From a bacterium (GTDB lineage: Bacteria; Fidelibacterota; Marinisomatia; Marinisomatales; UBA1611), in contig JABGWJ010000051.1 of assembly GCA_018645565.1 (NCBI GenBank), positions 1 to 34,481 on the forward strand: 34,481 bases of DNA, in the 5' to 3' direction. This document shows, piece by piece, positions 23,039-30,609 of the stretch (positions are counted from its first letter, which is position 1; every line of letters begins with the position of its first letter). Below the pieces are notes generated by a model. It was not told the DNA's origin and made no database searches. It was given only the letters and a program-made list of their open reading frames with translations. The position numbers and the translations under genes are program-made.

Positions 23039-24319
23039 TTAACCAAGCCATATTCCGGCACAGAAAAATAACCCCGTTAAGAAGTGTAATCCAATAGTTC
23101 CTGCATTAGCTGGTTGTAATAATCTATTATCGTAGTGCTTGTAGAGGGTTTTTATCGTGAATATGCTGTAAACAGATGTTATTAGTGAAATTAGCGATAG
23201 TGTAGGAAATGTAGTTGGTCTAGTCCAAGCTAATGCTATGATACTAACAAATGCACCAACAACAAGAGCGACATACCCTATTCTAGCTTTTTCTGGTCCA
23301 AAAACTACTACCAGATTATTTTTGCCTGTTGCTTTATCACCATCATGATCTGGAAACTGATTAACAAAAACGATTGCTGCAACTAAAAGTCCTATTGGAA
23401 TTCCAGCAAGAATGGCATCGTTTATGTGTATCATTTCTCCACCAGTCTGGACTAAAAAACTCCCCGCAACCATTAATGGCCCAAAGTTAAGGCCAATCAA
23501 CAACTCGCCCAGACCTTTCCGTGATGCAAATCGGAATGGTGGTGCAGTATAGAAGAAACCTGATAAGAATCCGATGATTCCTAAGTAAAGAATGTTAATA
23601 CCAGCTTTGTATATAAGTGGTATTCCTACTAATGCACTAAGAGCAAATGTTACTATAGCGACGGTAAGCATACCTTTAGGTGTTATTAAACCCATTTGAA
23701 TGCTTCTGCTTCCGCCAGAAAACGGGACCATATAATTATAGTTTGCTTCATCAGTACCACTAATATGATCATAATAATCATTAGATGTATTGGTACCAAT
23801 ATGTAGAAAAAAGCCGCCTAACATTGTCAGTGTAAAATAAAACCAATCAATATTTACAAATTTACTTGCGACCGCGGCTCCTAATAAAATTGGAACGACG
23901 GTTGCTGTCAAAAATGGTAACCTCATTATTACCATCCAACTAAATAGTTTTGTTGCAAAATTTATTTTTGGTCGAACATCTTCTGGGGTTTTATCATGAA
24001 GAGGAGATGTGACACCGCAATATCCAATATGATTTCCATCTCTGTCTTTTGTCGGTGTTATTTTTATTTTACATGGCATTTCATGACCATCTTTGTGTAA
24101 AAAAACTGTGTTCCCTTCCCAAGCGCCTTTTTCAACTGATTCAGCTAGCCAATTTACGACGTGACCCAAAACTATTTGGCCAGCGCTAAAATCGCTGACG
24201 CGACCTTTACCAATTATTTCATCTTCTGTGTATCCGAACATATCTTGTGCGCCAGAACTAAATGTCTCAATTTTTCCATCTAAGTCACATGTGATTACAC
24301 TTTTTAAATCTTTGCTCAT
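23039..24319 (-). CDS. PAS domain fused to UbiA-family prenyltransferase
   Basis: Residues 1-110 form a PAS/PAC domain (ITCDLDGKIETFSSGAQDMFGYTEDEIIG, with WEGNTVFLHKDGHEMP and IGYCGVTSPLHDKT); 125-426 form a polytopic UbiA aromatic prenyltransferase. The two Asp-rich Mg2+-prenyl-diphosphate motifs are intact: NTSNDYYDHISGTD (177-190) and NQFPDHDGDKATGK (320-333). The second motif and the loops recall MenA (dihydroxynaphthoate prenyltransferase) more than UbiA proper. A PAS domain on a UbiA enzyme is unusual and could sense redox, light or a small ligand, or bind quinone. AAGGA precedes the ATG. It heads an operon with the CADD-like gene and is divergent from mtaB. Acceptor substrate unknown. 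Confidence 0.9.
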   Translation of the reverse strand: MSKDLKSVITCDLDGKIETFSSGAQDMFGYTEDEIIGKGRVSDFSAGQIVLGHVVNWLAESVEKGAWEGNTVFLHKDGHEMPCKIKITPTKDRDGNHIGYCGVTSPLHDKTPEDVRPKINFATKLFSWMVIMRLPFLTATVVPILLGAAVASKFVNIDWFYFTLTMLGGFFLHIGTNTSNDYYDHISGTDEANYNYMVPFSGGSRSIQMGLITPKGMLTVAIVTFALSALVGIPLIYKAGINILYLGIIGFLSGFFYTAPPFRFASRKGLGELLIGLNFGPLMVAGSFLVQTGGEMIHINDAILAGIPIGLLVAAIVFVNQFPDHDGDKATGKNNLVVVFGPEKARIGYVALVVGAFVSIIALAWTRPTTFPTLSLISLITSVYSIFTIKTLYKHYDNRLLQPANAGTIGLHFLTGLFFCAGIWLG

Positions 24320-24411
24320 ATCTTAATTATTCCTTCTATTATACGAAATACTAATATTATAAATTTAGCTATCATAATTTTCTAAGAACGAAACAAATTT
24401 TAAAAAAAATA

Positions 24412-25719
24412 ATGGGAACACCTGCAAAAAAAATAGCTTTTCATACGTTGGGATGTAAACTCAATTTTTCTGAAACATCTTCTCTGTCAAGAGATTCATT
24501 AAAATATGGTTATGAGAATGTAAATTCAAAAGAATATGCAGATATATATGTTTTTAACACTTGTTCTGTAACAGAAAATGCAAATAAGGAAACAAAAAAA
24601 CTGATAAGAAGGAGCAAGCGAATTAATCCTAAAGCTTTCATTGCTTTGATAGGGTGTTATGCTCAATTAAAGCCAGAAGAATTAATAAATATTGATGATG
24701 TAAATATGGTTTTAGGTACTGCTGAAAAATTTGAGTTATTAAATCATTTAGATAAAGCAAAAATTTCAAATGATATAAAAGTTGTATTGAATAATGATAT
24801 AAATGAGATTAGCTCATTCAATCCATCGTACTCTGGAGATGATAGAACTAGAGCTTTTTTAAAAGTTCAAGATGGTTGTGATTATAGCTGTACGTTTTGT
24901 ACAATTCCTAGGGCTAGAGGAAAAAGTAGAAGCGCTTCAATCAACCAAACAGTTAATCTTGCAAAAAAAATATCAAAATCTAAAACAAAAGAAATAGTTC
25001 TTACAGGAGTAAACATAGGAGACTTTGGTGTATATAATAATGAATCATTTTTGGAACTAATAAAAGAAATAGATTCACAAGTGGATATCGATAGAGTTCG
25101 AATTTCATCTATAGAGCCAAATCTTCTCTCAAATGAAATAATCGAATTTTGTTTTAATTCAGAAAAATTTATGCCACATTTTCATATTCCACTACAATCA
25201 GGTTCAAATAAAATTCTTAAATCAATGAGGAGAAGATATAAAGTTGAAGAATTTAAAAGTCGTATTAATACAATTAAAAATTTAGATAGTCATGCCTGCA
25301 TAGGCGTAGATGTAATTGTTGGTTACCCATCAGAAACTGAGGAAGATTTTATGGAAACATATGAGTTTTTAAAAAATCAAGATGTTTCATATTTACATGT
25401 TTTTACCTATTCTGAAAGAGAAAATACTAAAGCCATAGATCTTAAACCTGCAGTCCCTTTTAAAGAAAGATCTAACAGATCTAAATTATTGCGTGAGCTT
25501 TCAGATCAAAAAAAAGCTCAATTTTATAAAAAATCAATTGGGGCTAGTAGGCCTTTACTTGTTGAAAATAATAAAAATGGTATCTTATTTGGATATACGG
25601 ATAACTATATAAAAGTAAAGATTAGTTCAGAGAGTTCTATTGAAAACACTATTCAAATGGTAAAGATTTTAGATTTTAGAGGTGAATACATGCTTGGTGA
25701 AATTATAGCCTCAGGTTAG
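24412..25719 (+). CDS. mtaB: tRNA t6A37 methylthiotransferase MtaB
   Basis: MtaB is a radical-SAM methylthiotransferase converting t6A to ms2t6A at position 37 of ANN-reading tRNAs. Its 435 aa carry the N-terminal UPF0004 domain with cluster ligands C15, C51 and C82, the radical-SAM triad C156, C160 and C163 in DGCDYSCTFCTIPRARG, and a C-terminal TRAM-like segment. IPLQSGSNKILKSMRR and IGVDVIVGYPSETEEDF are family motifs. The opening HTLGCKLN fits MtaB better than RimO or MiaB. The ATG lies in a 92-nt divergent region shared with the PAS-UbiA gene. The stop overlaps the convergent DUF3050 gene by 4 nt. Confidence 0.92.
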   Translation: MGTPAKKIAFHTLGCKLNFSETSSLSRDSLKYGYENVNSKEYADIYVFNTCSVTENANKETKKLIRRSKRINPKAFIALIGCYAQLKPEELINIDDVNMVLGTAEKFELLNHLDKAKISNDIKVVLNNDINEISSFNPSYSGDDRTRAFLKVQDGCDYSCTFCTIPRARGKSRSASINQTVNLAKKISKSKTKEIVLTGVNIGDFGVYNNESFLELIKEIDSQVDIDRVRISSIEPNLLSNEIIEFCFNSEKFMPHFHIPLQSGSNKILKSMRRRYKVEEFKSRINTIKNLDSHACIGVDVIVGYPSETEEDFMETYEFLKNQDVSYLHVFTYSERENTKAIDLKPAVPFKERSNRSKLLRELSDQKKAQFYKKSIGASRPLLVENNKNGILFGYTDNYIKVKISSESSIENTIQMVKILDFRGEYMLGEIIASG

Positions 25720-26498
25720 TTTTTTTCTATTTCAGATAAAATTTCATTCCAAAACTTAATTCTGGATTTCATTACATCTTTACCACATTTAATGCATTCC
25801 TTCCATTTTATTTCATCATCCCCACAAATCTCTTTAATCATCTTTAATGCTAAGGGTGTATGCTCATCTTCATCTAAACCAATGTGCCTATCTAAGTAGT
25901 AGATAAATGATTTAAGGTTTGTACTAGAATTATTATTTAAATCATAGACTAATTCTCGAAACATATCAGGAATTATTTCCTCCCTACCCAAAGTAAAAAT
26001 TGTTGCTGTTAAGTGTGGTAAACCTGATTCTATATATTTAAATGTATCTAGAACAAAATTTTTAGCTGGTTTAGGTGCATTGGAAGTTATCAAAGAAGAG
26101 GGTACATCTTGAGTATCAAGTTCTTTTAAAAAGTTTTCTATGCTTGTAGTATTTGCACCAGCTTCTTTCATAGCATGATAATATATTTCAAAATGACTTA
26201 GGTGTTGTCCATAACGATCAATATCTGATTCTTCTGCAAGAACTATTTCATTTAAAAGCCTTGATAAGTTGCCATTATTTTTCGGTCTCCAAGGTATTTC
26301 TACGCAGGTAAAGTCTCTTTGTAGTGATTTAAGCACTGACATAAAGTCCCACACCGCGTAAACATGATTCTGCATAAAAATGTGTAAGTGTTTTTGTGTT
26401 TTTATAGAACTATATAAAGGATGCATTTTTAGTATAGTCCTTTCTTGTTGGGTTTCATCAAGAATGTTTAACAGATTGTTTTTCAGTAGTCTGAACAT
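25716..26498 (-). CDS. DUF3050 family protein, heme-oxygenase-like diiron oxidase fold
   Basis: The protein, 260 aa, matches the uncharacterised DUF3050 family: KMHPLYSSI, FMQNHVYAVWDFMSVLKSLQR, VEIPWRP and LLNEIVLAEESD followed by LSHFEIYYHAM. The putative metal ligands of a heme-oxygenase-like oxidase fold are E90, H102, E173 or E174, H205 and H213 (in the DRHIGLDEDEH stretch). No reaction is established for the family; relatives with this fold oxidise or cleave C-C or C-N bonds in amino-acid- or fatty-acid-derived substrates. Its start codon overlaps the gcvP stop by one base, so it is made with glycine decarboxylase. It is the second protein of this fold in the window, after the CADD-like one. 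Confidence 0.82.
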   Translation of the reverse strand: MFRLLKNNLLNILDETQQERTILKMHPLYSSIKTQKHLHIFMQNHVYAVWDFMSVLKSLQRDFTCVEIPWRPKNNGNLSRLLNEIVLAEESDIDRYGQHLSHFEIYYHAMKEAGANTTSIENFLKELDTQDVPSSLITSNAPKPAKNFVLDTFKYIESGLPHLTATIFTLGREEIIPDMFRELVYDLNNNSSTNLKSFIYYLDRHIGLDEDEHTPLALKMIKEICGDDEIKWKECIKCGKDVMKSRIKFWNEILSEIEKN

Positions 26499-29317
26499 TA
26501 CTTTTTATAATCATCGATTGAGGGGCACGTGCAAACAAGATTTCTATCTCCAAATGCATTATCTATTCGTCCAACAGGCGGCCAATATTTATGCTCTTTT
26601 TGATATTCTGTTGGGTATGCTGCAACACTTCTTGAATATTTATGGTTCCAAGAATCTGAAGAAATATAAAGAGCTGTGTGAGGAGCATTTTTTAATGGAT
26701 TATCAGACGAGTTAGCATTTTCTATGATTTCTCTTTTTATCGATATAAGCGCATCGCAAAATTGATCAAGTTCATCTTTAGATTCACTTTCTGTTGGTTC
26801 AATCATCATCGTTCCAGGAACCGGCCATGACATTGTTGGTGCGTGGTAACCATAATCCATCAATCGTTTTGCAACGTCTTCTTCGCTTATTCCAAATTCT
26901 TTTTTTATAGGTCTAATATCAATAATAAACTCATGAGCATTATATCCATCTTTTTCTCTAAATAATATTTCATAATGAGGACTAAGTTTTTCAGCCATGT
27001 AATTAGCATTCAATATTGCAACTTTTGTTGCCTTTATTAAGCCTTTGGTATTTAATAGGGCAATATAAATCCAAGAGATGAGCAAAATACTGCTGCTCCC
27101 AAACGGAGCGGAAGAGACAGGACTAATAGCATTTTTACCTTTGTTTTCTAGATACGGGTGGCTTGGTAAAAATTCAGAAAGGTGTTCTTTGCAGACAATT
27201 GGTCCCATACCAGGACCGCCACCACCATGAGGTATGCAAAAGGTTTTATGAAGATTAATATGCATCACATCTCCTCCGAACTCGCCAGGTTTGCAAATAC
27301 CTACCATCGCATTTAAGTTTGCACCATCTACATAAACTTGCCCACCATGATGATGAACTATTTCACATGCTTCTCTAATTTCACTTTCAAAGATACCATG
27401 CGTAGATGGATAGGTTAACATAATACAGGATAAATTTTCTGAATGCAATTCTGCCTTTTCCTTGAGATTTTGTAAATCAATATTCCCATTTTCATCACAG
27501 GATATTATCTCTACTGACATACCTGCCATTATTGCACTAGCGGGGTTTGTACCGTGGGCTGAATCTGGGACAAAGCATATGTTTCGATGCTTATTACCAC
27601 AACTATTGTGGTAAGCTCGTATTACAAGAAGTCCTGTGTATTCTCCTTGTGCTCCAGAATTGGGTTGTAGAGAACAGTCATTAAAACCAGTCAATTTTGA
27701 TAACCAACTTTTCAAATCTTTAAATAATGTTAAATATCCTTTAACTTGTCCCAATGGTGCAAAAGGATGGATATCACTAAATTCAGGCCATGTTACTGGG
27801 ACCATTTCCGTTGTAGCATTTAATTTCATAGTGCAAGATCCAAGAGGAATCATGCTTGTGTTTAGCGATAAATCTTTTGTTTCTAATTTATGAATGTATC
27901 TCAACATTTCTGTCTCTGAATGATATTTGTTAAAGACATCATGTTCTAAATAACTAGAATTTCTTTTTAATTGTTCAGGAAAATCATAATATGAGGTCTC
28001 ATTAGTTTTTAAAACACCAAATATGTCACAAATTTTATCGATGTCTTTCTGATCTGTAGTTTCATCAATAGAAATACCAATGCTTCCATCTTTATAGATT
28101 CTAAAATTATAATTTCCATCATGGGCTAATTTCTCCCAATCATTATTAGGCTTAAATCGAATGGTATCAAAAAAATTATTATAGAAAACTTTAATTCCTC
28201 CATCTTTTAGCGACGATGATAGCTGGTGACATAAATTCTTGATATTATTTGCTATGGCTCTAATATTATTAGGTCCATGATATACAGCATACATTGATGA
28301 CATAATTGCCAACAAGACTTGGGATGTGCAAATATTTGAAGTTGCTTTTTCTCTCCTAATATGTTGTTCTCTGGTCTGTAACGCCATTCGCAAGGCTCTG
28401 TTGCCATATTTATCGGTCGAAACACCTATTATCCTACCCGGAATTTTTCTTTTAAATTTTTCTGTTGTTGAAAAGAAAGCAGCATGGGGGCCACCAAAAC
28501 CAAAAGGAACACCAAATCTTTGTGCGTTTCCAACACATACATCAGCGCCCAGTGTTCTTGGCGTTTTTAATATGCTCAGTGCGAGTAGGTCGCTAGCAAG
28601 ACATGTAAAAATTTTATGATTTTTTGCGTCGGCGATTAAATTTGAGTAATCGTTAATATTTCCATCAGTAGAAGGATACTGAAGTAGCATGCCAAAAATA
28701 GAGTTATCAAAAATGAATTCAGTTTCATTTTCAATAATTAATTCTATCCCCAGAGGTTCAGCTCTGGTTTTAAGAACTTCTATTGTTTGAGGGTGACATC
28801 CCGTTGAAACTAAAAACTTACTTTTTTCTTGTGCGTTTGTGGCATTATAGAACATTGCCATTGCTTCAGCAGCTGCGGTCCCTTCATCTAGGAGAGAGGC
28901 ATTAGAAATTGGCAAACCTGTAGAACTAGAAACCAGGGTTTGAAAATTTAGCAATGCTTCTAAGCGGCCCTGGCTTATTTCTGCTTGATATGGAGTATAT
29001 TGAGTATACCAACCGGGATTTTCAAAAATATTTCTTTTAATAACGTTTGGAATAATTGTACCATAATACCCCTGCCCTATAAAAGATTTTAAAACGGTGT
29101 TTTCTTGAGCATATTTTTTAAGTTTTTTTAAAACTTCGTCTTCTGAATAGTTAGTATTAATTAAATTTTCATTAAGAGGGGAATAAATATCTCTTGGCAC
29201 TGTTTTCTCAATTAGGTCATCAATGTTTTTGAGCTTCATTGATTTAAGCATGTCCTTAATATCGGATTCTCTTGGACCGATGTGTCTATTTAAAAAAGTA
29301 AATTTATTATTTTTCAT
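26498..29317 (-). CDS. gcvP: Glycine dehydrogenase (decarboxylating), P protein of the glycine cleavage system
   Basis: The PLP enzyme decarboxylates glycine and passes the aminomethyl group to lipoyl-GcvH. It is a single 939-aa polypeptide of the fused type, with N- and C-terminal halves both fold type I. It starts NRHIGPRESDIKDML, has TPYQAEISQGRLEALLNFQ, and binds PLP through K691 in NLHKTFCIPHGGGGPGMGP. It ends with YPTEYQKEHKYWPPVGRIDNAFGDRNLVC, split here only by the reading. No gcvT or gcvH lies in the window and I see no glycine riboswitch in the 207-nt upstream gap. It overlaps the DUF3050 gene by 1 nt. The ribosome-binding site is weak. Confidence 0.97.
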   Translation of the reverse strand: MKNNKFTFLNRHIGPRESDIKDMLKSMKLKNIDDLIEKTVPRDIYSPLNENLINTNYSEDEVLKKLKKYAQENTVLKSFIGQGYYGTIIPNVIKRNIFENPGWYTQYTPYQAEISQGRLEALLNFQTLVSSSTGLPISNASLLDEGTAAAEAMAMFYNATNAQEKSKFLVSTGCHPQTIEVLKTRAEPLGIELIIENETEFIFDNSIFGMLLQYPSTDGNINDYSNLIADAKNHKIFTCLASDLLALSILKTPRTLGADVCVGNAQRFGVPFGFGGPHAAFFSTTEKFKRKIPGRIIGVSTDKYGNRALRMALQTREQHIRREKATSNICTSQVLLAIMSSMYAVYHGPNNIRAIANNIKNLCHQLSSSLKDGGIKVFYNNFFDTIRFKPNNDWEKLAHDGNYNFRIYKDGSIGISIDETTDQKDIDKICDIFGVLKTNETSYYDFPEQLKRNSSYLEHDVFNKYHSETEMLRYIHKLETKDLSLNTSMIPLGSCTMKLNATTEMVPVTWPEFSDIHPFAPLGQVKGYLTLFKDLKSWLSKLTGFNDCSLQPNSGAQGEYTGLLVIRAYHNSCGNKHRNICFVPDSAHGTNPASAIMAGMSVEIISCDENGNIDLQNLKEKAELHSENLSCIMLTYPSTHGIFESEIREACEIVHHHGGQVYVDGANLNAMVGICKPGEFGGDVMHINLHKTFCIPHGGGGPGMGPIVCKEHLSEFLPSHPYLENKGKNAISPVSSAPFGSSSILLISWIYIALLNTKGLIKATKVAILNANYMAEKLSPHYEILFREKDGYNAHEFIIDIRPIKKEFGISEEDVAKRLMDYGYHAPTMSWPVPGTMMIEPTESESKDELDQFCDALISIKREIIENANSSDNPLKNAPHTALYISSDSWNHKYSRSVAAYPTEYQKEHKYWPPVGRIDNAFGDRNLVCTCPSIDDYKK

Positions 29318-29402
29318 AAGGTTTCTTATTTAATGATTAGCAATTCGAAGAGCAAATTTATGTCAATATATGTTTTAATTTCGAAACATATAATCTTAAA
29401 AT

Positions 29403-29418
29403 TATATTTTAAAATATA
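29403..29418. repeat. 16-bp A/T palindrome in the gcvP upstream region
   Basis: TATATTTTAAAATATA is perfectly self-complementary and lies in the 207-nt divergent gap between gcvP and the zinc-ribbon gene. It might be a regulator site or promoter DNA, but palindromes of only A and T arise easily in this composition. The rest of the gap shows no recognisable riboswitch, RNA or ORF. Confidence 0.25.
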
Positions 29419-29524
29419 GTTTTTAATTAGATAACTTATGAAGACGAATTACATAGAATAAACTCTCTCATTGTATTTACATGAAAGTGTCCATGAAAAA
29501 TAAAATTATAAAGCAGGGGAAAGA

Positions 29525-30223
29525 ATGCCAATAACCAGACTTGTTGAATTACAAGATATAGATTCTCAATTAGAAGATTTGAACAGCTTATTAGGAGACT
29601 TACCTAAAATGGTTGATGAGTTGAACGAAAAAGAAAATAGTATAAAAAATAAAGTTGAAGCAGATAAAACAAGCTTAAAAGATATTAGTCTGAATACTAG
29701 TAAGTCTGAAACTGCAAACCTAGATATACAAAGCAAAATAGATAAACTCACTGACCAGCTATTTTTGGTTACGAACAATAAACAATATGATGCATTAACT
29801 AGTGAAATTGAGCACCTAAAAGCACAAAAAGAAGAACATGAAACGCTATTAATTACGTATTTAGAAGACAAAGAAACTTTAGAAGAAAATGTAAAAAATA
29901 ACGAATCTTCTTTAGAAGAATTAAAAACTGATTTAGAGTCTAGACGAAATAAATTAGATAAAGCACTATCAGAGACATCTGAAGAAAAAAAATCTCTCGA
30001 GAACTCTCGCCAAAAACAAATTGTAGAAATTGATGAAAAGATTATGTTTACATATAACAAAGTAATCTCAGCCAGGTCTGGTGTTGCTGTTGTTCCTCTA
30101 TCTGGAGGTTCCTGTGGTGGTTGTGGTGCTGCATTGCCCCCACAAAAAGCATCAGAAATTAAAGCGGGAGATTTACACAATTGTGATAGCTGTGGGCGGT
30201 TTGTATACAGTAAAAAGAATTAA
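29525..30223 (+). CDS. Coiled-coil protein with C4-type zinc ribbon (COG1579/DUF164 family)
   Basis: The 232-residue protein has a long antiparallel coiled coil (about 5-175, heptad-rich, with Leu, Glu and Lys) followed by a C-terminal C4 zinc ribbon: CGGCGAALP with C196 and C199, then CDSCGRF about 20 residues on. The family is widespread and thought to bind nucleic acid, but its function is not settled. AGGGGAAAG precedes the ATG. It ends directly before the RNase P RNA gene, an association seen in several phyla, and probably shares its transcript. The reverse-strand reading of this gene is only a mirror of the coiled coil's codon bias. Confidence 0.85.
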   Translation: MPITRLVELQDIDSQLEDLNSLLGDLPKMVDELNEKENSIKNKVEADKTSLKDISLNTSKSETANLDIQSKIDKLTDQLFLVTNNKQYDALTSEIEHLKAQKEEHETLLITYLEDKETLEENVKNNESSLEELKTDLESRRNKLDKALSETSEEKKSLENSRQKQIVEIDEKIMFTYNKVISARSGVAVVPLSGGSCGGCGAALPPQKASEIKAGDLHNCDSCGRFVYSKKN

Positions 30224-30584
30224 TTGAGTTAGTTGGATGATTGCTCCATCAAAAATAAATTTTAATGGAGAGGAAAGTCCGGGCACCGCAGAACATAAAG
30301 CCTTTTAACAAAAGGAATCCGTAAGGATATGGAAAGTGCAGCAGAAAATAAACCGCCTGTCAAAAGGCAAGGGTGAAAAGGTGGTGTAAGAGACCACCAG
30401 TCTTTCTTTAAATAGATTGAGCTTGTAAACCCCTTTAGGTGCAAGGTTGAATAGTTTCAAAGATGTTGTTCGCATCATTTGATGAACGGGTAAATCGCTT
30501 CAGCTTAATGGCAACACTAAGCGCAGACAAATGATCATCTATCCCTTTTTGGGTGGACAGGACTCGGCTTATAGACTAACTCAA
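30224..30584 (+). ncRNA. rnpB: RNase P RNA (bacterial type A-like)
   Basis: This is the catalytic RNA that matures tRNA 5' ends. The 5' strand TTGAGTTAGT (30224-30233) pairs with ACTAACTCAA (30575-30584) to close P1. Universal elements occur in order: GAGGAAAGTCCGGGC (P3/P4 start), GGAAAGTGCAGCAGAAAATAAACCGCC, AGGGTGAAAAGGTGGTGTAAGAGACCACC (each split here by reading only), GGTAAA of the CCA-binding region, AGACAAATGATCATC, and the 3' ACAGGACTCGGCTTATAG half of P4. It is about 361 nt. It lies between the zinc-ribbon and PgpH-like genes. The open frame on the opposite strand at 30262-30444 is an artefact of this RNA. Confidence 0.97.
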
Positions 30585-30609
30585 AATTTAATTTACAGAG
30601 AGAACATTT

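Noticed and set aside
29318-29524. Glycine riboswitch upstream of gcvP
   Set aside because: The gap is A+T-rich and lacks the conserved G-rich aptamer segments; nothing resembling a paired aptamer could be folded by eye.
29566-30180. Long open frame of 204 codons on the minus strand
   Set aside because: It is exactly antisense to the coiled-coil zinc-ribbon gene; the Ser/Phe/Leu-rich translation mirrors its Glu/Lys codons and matches no family.
30262-30444. 60-codon minus-strand ORF
   Set aside because: It lies wholly inside RNase P RNA, whose conserved structure explains the sequence.
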